14,497 bases of DNA from Clostridia bacterium (GCA_017454075.1 JAFTDQ010000148.1:1-14497); one strand, 5' to 3'; positions 1-7,577 are shown, numbered from the stretch's first letter. The notes: a model not told the origin generated them from the letters alone. Numbers and translations are program-made.

Positions 1-50
1 GAACCTGTTTTTTGCCCGGGAATGCGCCCGATCTGAAACGGCCGCGTCAA

Positions 51-82
51 AAAACGCCCGGGGCGGTCCCCCGGGCGTTTTT
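51..82. terminator. bidirectional intrinsic terminator
   Basis: A GC-rich hairpin with arms AAAACGCCCGGGG (51-63) and CCCCGGGCGTTTT (69-81) around a five-base loop is flanked by a T-run on the plus side (78-82) and an A-run on the left (49-54, a U-run for minus-strand transcripts). It therefore fits rho-independent termination in both directions. It lies about 43 bases beyond the trmO stop and would close the long minus-strand transcript. A plus-strand frame that is open from base 1 and stops at 36 could be the tail of a convergent gene outside the window, but 11 codons are too few to call. Confidence 0.85.
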
Positions 83-124
83 CAGTTAATCCGTATCAGC
101 GAAACGGTTTTCATGTCAGAATAA

Positions 125-799
125 TTACTTGCGTGATATCTCGGCGCAGGAAATTATCTCTGCCGCGTTTCGTTCCGCCCTGAAGCCGAACTCAAAACCG
201 CCGTACGTCATGCGGTATATCCTTTCCGGATCATTTATATACGAAGGGCGTGGATCCTCGGCGATTATACCGATAATCTCGTCGCGCATTTCGTCGGGTA
301 TGACGACTTCCGGCGCGATCTTCACAAAAAGGCGGTGAAGCTCGCCGTCCGCCGCGTATCCGTCCACGGCGTCCGGATGACTGTCGGTAAACGAGAGATA
401 GGGTTTTATATCATATATCGGCGTTCCGTCGATGAGATCCGCTCCCTCGACCCGAAGCACCGGACCGTCAGCGGTAATATCGACGCTTTTGAGTCTTACG
501 GAAGAGAGTCCGATACTGTTCGGCCTGAAAGGAGAACGGCTGGCGAAAACTCCGACGCGTCTGTTGCCGCCGAGACGCGGCGGCCTGACCGTGAGACTGA
601 CGTTTTCCCGATGCGCCTCCGAAAAATCGAAAATGAGCCAGATGTGAGAAAAGCCGTCGAGCCCTCGCACGGCGTCCGGGTTCCGGTATTTCGGAAGAAA
701 GACTATCTCCGCGCTTGTGTCAACTCTTCCGCTCTGTCTCGGAACCCCGAATTTTCCGTCAAAATCCGATCTTATCACGGCAACGGGTTCAATCGTCAT
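125..799 (-). CDS. trmO: tRNA (adenine(37)-N6)-methyltransferase TrmO / TsaA-like
   Basis: This 224-residue protein belongs to the TsaA/TrmO (UPF0066) family, whose E. coli member uses S-adenosylmethionine to methylate N6 of t6A37 in tRNAs reading ACY codons. The family beta-barrel is recognisable from an N-terminal IEPVAVIRSDF strand, then PRQSGR near residues 20-25, RSPFRPNSIG near 88-97 (the signature loop) and DGTPIYDIKPYL near 124-135, followed by a C-terminal extension of about 75 residues. The ATG at 799 is preceded by GGAGGAAG at good spacing and lies inside the 3' end of the upstream DUF5662 gene (11-base overlap), implying coupled translation. It is the last gene before the terminator at 51-82. 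The family assignment is firm; the exact substrate tRNA is inferred from the family. Confidence 0.88.
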   Translation of the reverse strand: MTIEPVAVIRSDFDGKFGVPRQSGRVDTSAEIVFLPKYRNPDAVRGLDGFSHIWLIFDFSEAHRENVSLTVRPPRLGGNRRVGVFASRSPFRPNSIGLSSVRLKSVDITADGPVLRVEGADLIDGTPIYDIKPYLSFTDSHPDAVDGYAADGELHRLFVKIAPEVVIPDEMRDEIIGIIAEDPRPSYINDPERIYRMTYGGFEFGFRAERNAAEIISCAEISRK

Positions 800-1349
800 T
801 TTCTTCCTCCGTGTAAGGCGCCGGGCCTCCTTTCAGCCAGTTTCTGATAAACCCGGCCGCTGCGTCCTCTCCCTCATCCCTCAGCATAACAAGCAGCGCC
901 TCGAGCTGACCGGAGGTTTCGGGGTGAATGAGTCGGTTGGCTTTGCCGCGCATAAAATACTCGAGAGGATATCCGTCGTTATACCCGGAGCCCATATATA
1001 TCCTGCTCGCCGCGACCCTGTCGCAAAACATCTCGGCCACGTATTTTTTCGGCATTTTCACGGGCATGACCCGGCGCTCCGCCGGGTTGTAGTCCGTCCA
1101 GTATTCAAAATGATGTCTGTTTCTTCCCTTGTGATGAAGCCATGCGGAGGAATATCCGAGCTCACTGCGCTCCGCCTCGTTCGGAGAACGGGTCCCGGTA
1201 TAGTATTTCGCCCCGGGTATGAACTCAGTGGGCGAAAACTTCGAGAGATCGTGCCTGAGCCCCTGAAGCAGAATGCCGCATTTCCGGCACAGTCTGATCA
1301 CCTCGTGTCTGTGTTTTACAATGGTCTTCAGGTGTCCGAAGGGATGCAT
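789..1349 (-). CDS. DUF5662-like protein of unknown function
   Basis: This 186-residue soluble protein resembles the DUF5662 family, which has no established function and which annotation pipelines sometimes mislabel as catalase. It is rich in conserved-looking histidines and acids: HRH at residues 13-15, RHDLSKFS at 32-39, HH at 72-73, RHH at 78-80 and CDR at 109-111. The pattern recalls metal-binding helical HD-type folds, but that is inference only. No signal peptide or membrane segment is visible, so it should be cytoplasmic. Its ATG shares one base with the stop of the upstream LtaS-like gene (TGATG), and a GGAG lies 7 bases before it. Its own 3' end overlaps the trmO start. The position between an envelope polymer synthase and a tRNA methyltransferase does not reveal its job. 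Confidence 0.75.
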   Translation of the reverse strand: MHPFGHLKTIVKHRHEVIRLCRKCGILLQGLRHDLSKFSPTEFIPGAKYYTGTRSPNEAERSELGYSSAWLHHKGRNRHHFEYWTDYNPAERRVMPVKMPKKYVAEMFCDRVAASRIYMGSGYNDGYPLEYFMRGKANRLIHPETSGQLEALLVMLRDEGEDAAAGFIRNWLKGGPAPYTEEENDD

Positions 1350-3457
1350 CAGTTTTCTCCGGCCGTGACGAAGAACTCCGTCATGCGGTGCTTTTTCTCG
1401 AAAATGTAGTTGTATTCTATCCTGTTGTACTGCCTGATTTTTTCAGCCCCGGAGTCCGTCCTTGTCTCGAGGGCAGATATGTCATAGAAAGACCCGGATT
1501 CAAGATCAAGGAATCCGCCCGCGTTAAGAACCGGGAACCTCTCTCTGACGGTGAACTGCCATTTCTGGAACGGAGTCAGTTCAAACCCCAGCGAATCAAG
1601 CATCGCGCCGGCGAGATAATTCAGGCTGAGTTCCTCGGGAACTGATGAAAAATCAACGTCATAATTTGCCCAAAGGACGTAAGGGGTCGAATATCTCGTC
1701 TGCTGGACGTTCGGATCCGTCGACGTGAGATCCGCGTACCTTTTGTTCAGTCTGTAAAGCGGTGAGTAAACCGAATCAAGAGGCTGATGATCCCCGAACA
1801 TAAGAACAACGGTCGGTTCGCTCACGTGCTCCGAGATATAATCCGTCAGATACTCGAAAGCTTCGTCGGACCTTTTCATAAGGGTCAGGTACTGTTCGAG
1901 CGCGACCGACGACACGCCGTCAACCTTGATCTGCCTGAGCTCGTCGTATTCCTGAGTATACGAGCTGTGGTTCTGCATCGTCACTCCGAAATAGAACAGC
2001 GGCTTGCCGGTCTCGTTGCCGTCCAGTTTTTCGATAAGTTCGTCGAACATCGCTTTGTCGGAGACGTATCCGCGTATCCTCTGTCTGTGACGCATGTCGC
2101 TGATAAAATATATTTCGTCAAATCCGTACAGAGGATAGACCTTGTTTCTCTGCCATCCGGTCGGATAATACGGGTGCATCGCCATCGACGCGTATCCGAG
2201 TGATTCGAGCTGGGAAACCAGCGTGGGGGCGGCGTCCGAAACGTACTGCTGATACGGTATCGAACCCGCCGGCAGGAACGCGAGAGACATCCCCGTCAGA
2301 AATTCGTATTCGGAGTTCGGAGTGTTTCCGCCCTTGACGGAGACGTAAACGTATCCGGTCCGGGCGTTCTCTTTTTCCGCAAGGCCGTGAATGAAGGGCA
2401 GATAATCTTCGTTTACGGTGAAATCAAGCCCGAGCGACAGCGGATCGGAAAGCGCCTCGTTCATTATGACGATGACGTTCGGCCTGACCGCCGGGGACGC
2501 CTGACCCGGGGTCCCTGAGCCGCCGTATTCGGCGAGAAGATCCGAAAGCTCGTTTCTGCTGTAATTCTGGGGGCGCTCGACGCTCAGGAATTTTGACGAC
2601 CAGGTGAGCGTCAGTGCAACGCCGTTATGTCTGTAGAGATATACTTCCGAGAAAAGAATGGTATAGTAACTGAATCTGTTTTTCGCGCTGTCGGAGCGAA
2701 GGTAGGCGAAAAATCCTATCGTACCGGAAAGAGCGAGCGCCGCTGCGATCAGATTTATCCACCATTTTCCGAGCTTTACGCGGCAGTTCAGAAGCGGCGC
2801 GACGGAGAACATAAAGACAAAGCAGTAAATGATAAAGTATATTTTCCCCGTCATCGTCACCGTGTAGTTGTCGAGGACCGAAACGGCCGTTCCGACAGAA
2901 AGCACGTCCCACGGATAAATCGGTGCAGACCGGAACTGCATCGACAGAAGATTGCAGAAACCGAAAACGCCCGGAACAAATGAAATAACCATTATTCCCG
3001 CCGCCGTATGGGAAGACGCCAGGGTCACGAAAATCAGAACGCACAGATAAATCAGAACGTTCATTATGAGAATCCCGGTCTTCATGACTGGCCCGGAGCC
3101 GCCCGTCGAGGCTATCACGCCGGTAAAAACGTTATGATCGTAGGACTCGACAAGCAGGAACACGGCGGGGGAGCTCACGGCGAAAAGCACCCAGCCGGAA
3201 ATTTTTGAAAAAAGAGTTTTTCTGAGCATCGCCGCGATAACGGCAAAGCCCGCCATGAGGATCATCCCGGCAAATCTCACGGAAAGCAGGACGTCCTCTT
3301 CCTCCTGACCGAAAAACCATCCTTTTACCAGCGCGATTATTATCAGCGCGATGAGAACCGCCGCCGGAAAAAACGGAAGGATCTTACGCAGCCCGGACAA
3401 AAGCGCCGGTACGATTTTTTTTGTTTTATTTTTCGGTGCCGGTATCCGTTCCGTCAT
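1349..3457 (-). CDS. LTA synthase-like sulfatase-fold phosphoglycerol transferase
   Basis: This 702-residue membrane protein has the LtaS architecture: about six or seven hydrophobic segments in the first 250 residues (roughly 29-49, 58-78, 87-105, 127-171, 205-225, 232-252), a linker, then an extracellular sulfatase-fold domain from about 325. Visible active-site motifs are NVIVIMNEALSD (metal ligand E334), GGNTPNSEYEFLTG (nucleophile T379), HPYYPTGWQRN, TMQNHSSY (H497) and MFGDHQP (metal ligands D556/H557). LtaS enzymes move glycerol phosphate from phosphatidylglycerol onto a growing polymer outside the membrane. Whether the product here is lipoteichoic acid or another phosphoglycerol modification cannot be told. 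The ATG at 3457 has AAGGAG 9 bases upstream and overlaps the 3' end of the GtrA gene by 32 bases. The predicted segment count is slightly above the usual five of LtaS. Confidence 0.88.
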   Translation of the reverse strand: MTERIPAPKNKTKKIVPALLSGLRKILPFFPAAVLIALIIIALVKGWFFGQEEEDVLLSVRFAGMILMAGFAVIAAMLRKTLFSKISGWVLFAVSSPAVFLLVESYDHNVFTGVIASTGGSGPVMKTGILIMNVLIYLCVLIFVTLASSHTAAGIMVISFVPGVFGFCNLLSMQFRSAPIYPWDVLSVGTAVSVLDNYTVTMTGKIYFIIYCFVFMFSVAPLLNCRVKLGKWWINLIAAALALSGTIGFFAYLRSDSAKNRFSYYTILFSEVYLYRHNGVALTLTWSSKFLSVERPQNYSRNELSDLLAEYGGSGTPGQASPAVRPNVIVIMNEALSDPLSLGLDFTVNEDYLPFIHGLAEKENARTGYVYVSVKGGNTPNSEYEFLTGMSLAFLPAGSIPYQQYVSDAAPTLVSQLESLGYASMAMHPYYPTGWQRNKVYPLYGFDEIYFISDMRHRQRIRGYVSDKAMFDELIEKLDGNETGKPLFYFGVTMQNHSSYTQEYDELRQIKVDGVSSVALEQYLTLMKRSDEAFEYLTDYISEHVSEPTVVLMFGDHQPLDSVYSPLYRLNKRYADLTSTDPNVQQTRYSTPYVLWANYDVDFSSVPEELSLNYLAGAMLDSLGFELTPFQKWQFTVRERFPVLNAGGFLDLESGSFYDISALETRTDSGAEKIRQYNRIEYNYIFEKKHRMTEFFVTAGEN

Positions 3458-3968
3458 CTGAAGGCTCTCCTTCCTTTTTATGTTTCTTTCTGCCCGTAAA
3501 AATAAACCTGCTGATAAAATAGTTCAGTATAACGACGATCACCGCCGCGCCTATCTTGACTGCGTATTCGTTCAGGCCGAGCCAGTCAAAGAAAACGGCA
3601 AATATCGCCTCCTGCAAAAGCAGGGTAAGAACCCGTCCCCCGGCAAAAGCAGCAAGCTCGGCAAGAACGCCCTTTCCTCTGCGTTTGCTTTTGAAAACGA
3701 ACAGCCTGTTCGTCACGAACGCGAAAAGTACGGCGGCGGTCCACGCGGCGGCGTTTGCGAAATGGATCAGAAAAGGCTTTTCGTCAATCGCACCGCCGAG
3801 AATGCCGTACAGAAGAAAGCTGACCGTCCAGTCAACTACCGTCGTGAGCACGCCGAAGAGGAGGTAGAGCCACACCTCCGGCTGTCTGAGTTTTTCGCGA
3901 AGTTTATAAAAAAAAGTTTTCAGCATGATTTTCCCGTGTCGGAAAAAAACGGCAATTTTTTCTTTCAT
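3426..3968 (-). CDS. GtrA-family membrane protein (putative lipid-linked sugar flippase)
   Basis: This 180-residue protein has four hydrophobic helices at about 32-57, 68-93, 102-126 and 134-157, with GVLTTVVDW in the first helix, FVTNRLFVFKS at the end of the second and LNYFISRFIF at the end of the fourth, all typical of GtrA (PF04138). GtrA/GtcA proteins are thought to move polyprenyl-phosphate-linked sugars across the membrane for decoration of cell-surface polymers. The C-terminal tail is charged and cytoplasmic. It lies 9 bases after rnmV and overlaps the LtaS-like gene, which suggests a role in decorating or making that polymer. No GtrB-type glycosyltransferase is present in the window. 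The start is uncertain: the ATG at 3968 has little Shine-Dalgarno match, and an ATG at 3926 (residue 15) has only GGGA upstream. Confidence 0.82.
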   Translation of the reverse strand: MKEKIAVFFRHGKIMLKTFFYKLREKLRQPEVWLYLLFGVLTTVVDWTVSFLLYGILGGAIDEKPFLIHFANAAAWTAAVLFAFVTNRLFVFKSKRRGKGVLAELAAFAGGRVLTLLLQEAIFAVFFDWLGLNEYAVKIGAAVIVVILNYFISRFIFTGRKKHKKEGEPSDDGTDTGTEK

Positions 3969-3977
3969 GTGATTGAC

Positions 3978-4574
3978 TCAACCGAAAAGCTCCGCGCAGA
4001 TCGCGTCAATCGTTTCTTTGTCCGAAAGCATATTTACGGCGTCAAGAAACGACTGAGACGACATCGGAGGAAGTCCGAGCCGCGCGCATACGGCGTCTCT
4101 CTTTGCGGCGGATGAAGGTCTCCCGCTAAGACCCATGAGATACAGATCGGCTTTGGTTATCCTGTTATCGTCCGAAGCGGAAACGGTCCCTCCGATGTAA
4201 GGGGCGAACACCCGCAGAAGCTCTTCTTTTTCCGCGCCTTCGACGCCGATTATCCCGTCGGCCGACTCCCTGTCCTTGCGGCGTTCCCTCCCGCGTACCG
4301 GTTTAACGTAAACGTCGATTATCCTGTCGCGCGGAACGATATTTCTGAGCCGGGTACGGATGAACATCCCCGCCCTGTCGGAATCGGTAAGCACAAGAAT
4401 CCTGCTTTTTTCTGCAATCTTTCGAATCGTCTCTTTTTTCCCGTCGTCTCTGAAAAAAGAAAAACCGTTCAGCACTATAACGTCGCAGTCGAAGACGGAC
4501 GAAAGTCTTATCTTATCGTATTTCCCTTCAACAATCACCGGGAGGTCTATCCTCGGCTTATCAAGTCCGTTCAT
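3978..4574 (-). CDS. rnmV: ribonuclease M5 (TOPRIM, DUF4093 C-terminus)
   Basis: This 198-residue protein matches RNase M5, the TOPRIM nuclease that trims 5S rRNA precursors in low-GC Gram-positives with ribosomal protein L18 as cofactor. The TOPRIM acids are visible: VIVEGKYDK (E16), VLNGFSF, then LTDSDRAG (D64, D66), followed by GIIGVEGA near 108-114. The C-terminal part (about 138-198) carries DLYLMGLSGRPSSAAKR and SFLDAVNML, which correspond to the RNase M5 C-terminal (DUF4093) region. The classical partner rsmA/ksgA is not downstream; a GtrA gene follows instead. The ATG forms an ATGA overlap with the stop of the preceding membrane protein gene, with AAGGAG 9 bases upstream. Identification is good; activity on 5S precursor is inferred from the family. 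Confidence 0.85.
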   Translation of the reverse strand: MNGLDKPRIDLPVIVEGKYDKIRLSSVFDCDVIVLNGFSFFRDDGKKETIRKIAEKSRILVLTDSDRAGMFIRTRLRNIVPRDRIIDVYVKPVRGRERRKDRESADGIIGVEGAEKEELLRVFAPYIGGTVSASDDNRITKADLYLMGLSGRPSSAAKRDAVCARLGLPPMSSQSFLDAVNMLSDKETIDAICAELFG

Positions 4575-5035
4575 CCTCCGTTTCTCCTTTTTCCCGAAGG
4601 AACGACGGCCGCCGCGACGGACAGAAGCGTGAGGGTAAGCGTAATTATCCCGGGGACGATGGTCCCGCGTCCTATCGACGCAAACGCCTCCGAAGGGACC
4701 GTGAGAACGAGGAGCAGCGCGTCTGTTCCTTCATTGCCGAAAGAGGCGGCGCCCGAGAGGACGATAATGAAGTAGCAGACCGTGCAGACTCCGAAAAGGA
4801 CCGCCGAAAAAGCCGACGCAAGCTTCTTTCTGTTGACGTAAGAAATCAGAAGAACGCCCGTCTGCCCGATAAAGGTGACGACGGCCGTTATCACGGCGTA
4901 TTCCACGGCGGCGTATTCGTCTCCGTCAAACGACATAATGTGATAAAACGCCGAAATAAAGACAAGCACGAGCGTTGCCGAAATAAGGAGCGCGTTGAGC
5001 AGCGCGTTTTTCAGACGGCTTTTGTTTCCGTTCAT
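4571..5035 (-). CDS. unknown four-helix membrane protein
   Basis: I do not recognise this 154-residue protein. It shows four hydrophobic segments at about residues 10-33, 41-68, 73-95 and 124-148, an acidic stretch (FDGDEYAAVEY) after the first, and a short basic C-terminus. It contains no obvious catalytic motif. A longer in-frame reading from 5275 exists but lies inside holA, has a non-membrane low-quality N-terminus and is not credible. The ATG at 5035 forms an ATGA overlap with the holA stop and has GGAGG 11 bases upstream, which fixes the start. Its stop likewise overlaps the rnmV ATG (ATGA). Tight coupling on both sides indicates a real, expressed gene. Confidence 0.8.
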   Translation of the reverse strand: MNGNKSRLKNALLNALLISATLVLVFISAFYHIMSFDGDEYAAVEYAVITAVVTFIGQTGVLLISYVNRKKLASAFSAVLFGVCTVCYFIIVLSGAASFGNEGTDALLLVLTVPSEAFASIGRGTIVPGIITLTLTLLSVAAAVVPSGKRRNGG

Positions 5036-6096
5036 CTCGACAGCGCCTCCGCAGTGAGTTTTTCGAGGACGGAATAACTGTCGATCCCGGTGTTTTTCAT
5101 TATGTCGTCGGCTTCGGAACATATCGTGACGAGCGCCGCGAGCTTTGACGCCGAGCTTCCGGAGGCTGCGCGGGAATATAGTCTGACTCTGTAAGGATGT
5201 ATCCCGAGACGGGAGGCGATATCGTCCTGACCGAGTCCCGAATCGGAGCACAGTTTTACCGAGTATATGCTGCAAACCGTCGAGGATATGCCGGAAAGCA
5301 CGAGCTCCGGCTTATACTTTTTTGTTCTGTATTCCGAAAGGATCGCAAAGGCGCGCTCGGCGTCACGGTGAAGTATCGCGTCGGCAAAATCGTATTCTCC
5401 GAACTCCGTATTGCGTGAAGCAAGGGAATAAACGTCTTTTTCGGTCGCTCTGTCGCGCCCGTTCTGCTTCACGTACGCAGATATTTTCTCGGTTTCGCTT
5501 TTCAGGGTGTACATATCTCTTCCCGAAAGGGATATGAGCCTGTCACACGCGTCCTGATCCGCAAAAACCCCTTCCCCGGCAAAGTGCCGCGCTATCCATT
5601 TTGAAAGTCTCCGCGGGTCTTCCCGCCCGAATTCAACGGGCTTCAGGACCTTTCCGAGAGCCCTGAACTGAGACGATCTGACGTCGTTCGCGGCGTCGGA
5701 CGCCGCGAGTATCAGAATAACCACGGAATCCTTATACGTATCGAGCGCGGAGCAGGCCTCGCAGAGAGACGCGACCTGCGCTTCTTTAAACGATTCGAGC
5801 CGCAGATTGCTGAGCTTTATCAGTTTTTTCTCGTTGGGAAAAGGAGCGGAAGCTATCGCTTCGGCAAGACCGTCCGGCGTATAATCCTCGGCGGTCATAC
5901 CGACGAAGTCAAAATAATCGTCAAGAGGAAGGAGCTTTTTTCTTGCTTCGGAAAAATAGTGATTTTTCAGATAATCCTCTTCCCCGTAAAAGAGATACCC
6001 GCCGCTCAGCCCGGATTTTGTAATAAGATCCGAAAATTCCGCCGGAGTCAGCGCCGGGGACGGCTTTTTTGCCGTACCCTGTCTTTTGTCAGCCAT
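5032..6096 (-). CDS. holA: DNA polymerase III delta subunit
   Basis: This 354-residue protein is the delta subunit of the clamp loader, which opens the beta sliding clamp so that it can be loaded on primed DNA. The N-terminal domain shows the delta pattern GGYLFYGEEDYLKNHY. It is followed by a SLCEACSALDTYKDSVVILIL strand region, GREDPRRLSKWIARHF, then the lid and collar regions with SGRDMYTLKSETEKISAY and LGIHPYRVRLY. The ATG at 6096 has GAGGT 9 bases upstream and overlaps the preceding gene by 8 bases. A TTG 15 bases further upstream would add five residues but has no good ribosome binding site. Its stop overlaps the ATG of the next gene as ATGA. Confidence 0.92.
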   Translation of the reverse strand: MADKRQGTAKKPSPALTPAEFSDLITKSGLSGGYLFYGEEDYLKNHYFSEARKKLLPLDDYFDFVGMTAEDYTPDGLAEAIASAPFPNEKKLIKLSNLRLESFKEAQVASLCEACSALDTYKDSVVILILAASDAANDVRSSQFRALGKVLKPVEFGREDPRRLSKWIARHFAGEGVFADQDACDRLISLSGRDMYTLKSETEKISAYVKQNGRDRATEKDVYSLASRNTEFGEYDFADAILHRDAERAFAILSEYRTKKYKPELVLSGISSTVCSIYSVKLCSDSGLGQDDIASRLGIHPYRVRLYSRAASGSSASKLAALVTICSEADDIMKNTGIDSYSVLEKLTAEALSR

Positions 6097-6553
6097 CGTC
6101 CGAGACCTCAATAAACAGTCTGACCATTTCTATCCTGATCCCCCCGGCCGTCACGGAATATTCGCAGAGAACAGCCCCGGATCCGTCCCTGACCGTGTTG
6201 TGCAGTTTTTTCGTCCACACCGAAACGGGGGTGCCGAGGCCGAGAAAACTCAGCGTGCAGTCAACCGACGGAAACCGCGTGTCAAGCGGTATCGTAAAGC
6301 TGAGATCGCCCTTTCTCGTTATGGTGAGCGCCTTTTTGTCCGTCCTGCGGTATGACAGAACGGTCACGGTATCCTTCCCGAGACCGAGCTCGTCGGGCTC
6401 GAAGACCGTGATCTCGCATGATCCGTTATCGTCGGAAAATACGCCGGACGTGGAATATCTGATGACCTCCGGCTCCGCGCTTTTGTCGGGCGGCTCCGAC
6501 CCGTCGAAGGTGTATGCCGACGACCTTACCCTCAGGCGAACGCTCTTCTTCAT
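6089..6553 (-). CDS. DUF1934 (YwiB-like) beta-barrel protein
   Basis: This 154-residue protein has no membrane segment. Its alternating beta-strand pattern fits DUF1934/YwiB, a lipocalin-like barrel family of unknown biochemical function found in Bacillota. Landmarks are a charged first strand (KSVRLRVRS), IRYSTSGVF, EITVFEPDELGLG, the LTITRKGDLSFTIP segment, LGLGTPVSVWTKKLHNTV and a C-terminal strand pair ending LFIEVSDDG. It starts at the ATG that overlaps the upstream lytic transglycosylase stop (ATGA), and its 3' end overlaps holA by 8 bases. The family call rests on overall pattern rather than catalytic residues, so it is less certain than its neighbours. Confidence 0.68.
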   Translation of the reverse strand: MKKSVRLRVRSSAYTFDGSEPPDKSAEPEVIRYSTSGVFSDDNGSCEITVFEPDELGLGKDTVTVLSYRRTDKKALTITRKGDLSFTIPLDTRFPSVDCTLSFLGLGTPVSVWTKKLHNTVRDGSGAVLCEYSVTAGGIRIEMVRLFIEVSDDG

Positions 6554-7524
6554 AAATTGTCCTCCGTGGGGATCACAGGTCCCGCCTTGATGATCCGGGC
6601 CATCTCATTTTTGACCTTAGTACAGTATCCGTCCGTCAGAGTGCCTTTGCGCCAGAGCTTGAGCGCGTTTCCCTCCCCCCGGTGATAGCACATCAGGGCC
6701 ATGTCGATAAGATCGCCCTCGTTATTGAACTCCTTCGTATTGTAGCGTTTGCTGAACGAAGTGTAATACGAAAGATAATACGCGCCGGCCGTGACGTTCT
6801 GAATGAAGTCCTGCAGATCCGTGATGCCGAAACGTGCGTTAAGTTTTGTAAGATGACCCTTTGCTATCTGCATGACACCTATGTATTTTCCGTTTGCCGA
6901 GATGCCGTTGTCGGCGTTATAATGCGTTTCGGCGTACATAACTCCGAACATCATAACCGGGGAAATTCCGAACTGATCTGCGATTTCCATGACCACGTGC
7001 TGCTTTGAATATGAAAGCGGTACGGAATAGAATTCCGTCGGGCTGAAAAGAGTCTGAAGTATCTCATCGGTCGCCTCGGGATCGGCGGCGACGGTATCGT
7101 TTACAGAGGAATCGTCGTCGTCATGCGCGTTTTCAAAGCCGGAGAAATAGCTTTCGAGATCGTCGAGGGCGTCCAGCTCCTCGACCGAGAAAAACGTAGT
7201 GATCTCGTCTGTTCTGACCGTAACCGGCGTTTTTGAGGTTTCCTTTTCCTTCGTTGTCTCAGGCGCTTTTTCCGTCTCACGGCTTTTTTCGGGCTCATTC
7301 GCGGTTTCTGTCAGCGAAACGAACTCAGAAGGCTCAAATGCAAGCGGGGAGAGCGAAACGTCTCCGGCGGTCGCGGCCGGCCTGTCCGGACTCATGCCGG
7401 GATCGGGGACGCTGTACCCTCCGGCGTACGAAACAGCGCAGGACGAGAGAAGAACAGCTGAGAGCGCCGCCGACAGCGCGGCGGTCCGGAAGGAATATTT
7501 ATTCTTTCTTTCTCTGTTGTTCAT
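6550..7524 (-). CDS. lytic transglycosylase (SLT) lipoprotein
   Basis: This 324-residue exported protein starts with a basic n-region (RERKNKY), a hydrophobic stretch (12-27) and a lipobox LLSSC with the lipidated cysteine at about residue 29. Residues 35-160 form a low-complexity region rich in Glu, Thr, Ser, Lys and Asp, probably a flexible spacer through the wall. From about 170 there is an SLT-type lysozyme-fold domain: GVMYAETHYN with the likely catalytic E199, then GKYIGVMQIAKGHL and NVTAGAYYLSYY. Such enzymes cleave the MurNAc-GlcNAc bond and leave 1,6-anhydroMurNAc. The usual AYNxG motif reads CYHRGEG (279-285). The start ATG has GGAG 10 bases upstream. It is the first gene after a 111-base gap and may have its own promoter. 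Confidence 0.87.
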   Translation of the reverse strand: MNNRERKNKYSFRTAALSAALSAVLLSSCAVSYAGGYSVPDPGMSPDRPAATAGDVSLSPLAFEPSEFVSLTETANEPEKSRETEKAPETTKEKETSKTPVTVRTDEITTFFSVEELDALDDLESYFSGFENAHDDDDSSVNDTVAADPEATDEILQTLFSPTEFYSVPLSYSKQHVVMEIADQFGISPVMMFGVMYAETHYNADNGISANGKYIGVMQIAKGHLTKLNARFGITDLQDFIQNVTAGAYYLSYYTSFSKRYNTKEFNNEGDLIDMALMCYHRGEGNALKLWRKGTLTDGYCTKVKNEMARIIKAGPVIPTEDNL

Positions 7525-7571
7525 GCCTCAAAAACTCCGCGGGCAGAGAGACTGACGCGCCCTCTCCCGAT

Positions 7572-7577
7572 ATTATA
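7572..7577 (-). promoter_or_regulatory. possible -10 element upstream of the transglycosylase gene
   Basis: Read on the minus strand, a perfect TATAAT lies about 48 bases before the transglycosylase start and is followed by ATC, as in two stronger promoters of this window. No convincing -35 hexamer is found at 16-18 bases (the best placed is AAGGAT), and there is no TG extension. It may be a weak or activator-dependent promoter. Equally, the second half of the block may be read through from the upstream cluster, because no terminator hairpin is visible between 7525 and 7635. Confidence 0.4.

Noticed and set aside
1..36. Open frame from the window edge ending in TGA before the terminator
   Set aside because: Eleven codons are too few to show a gene; it may be the tail of a convergent gene but cannot be supported.
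717..1409. 230-codon plus-strand open frame antisense to the DUF5662 gene
   Set aside because: It has no recognisable domain, no convincing ribosome binding site and an Arg/Pro/Val-rich composition typical of an antisense shadow. The minus-strand DUF5662 gene explains the region.
3480..4115. 211-codon plus-strand open frame across GtrA and rnmV
   Set aside because: It lies opposite two recognised genes and is a highly basic sequence with no family features; it arises from the codon bias of the other strand.
5036..5275. N-terminal extension of the four-helix membrane protein into holA
   Set aside because: The extension is Arg-rich, lies wholly inside holA and would ignore the ATGA overlap and GGAGG that mark the start at 5035.
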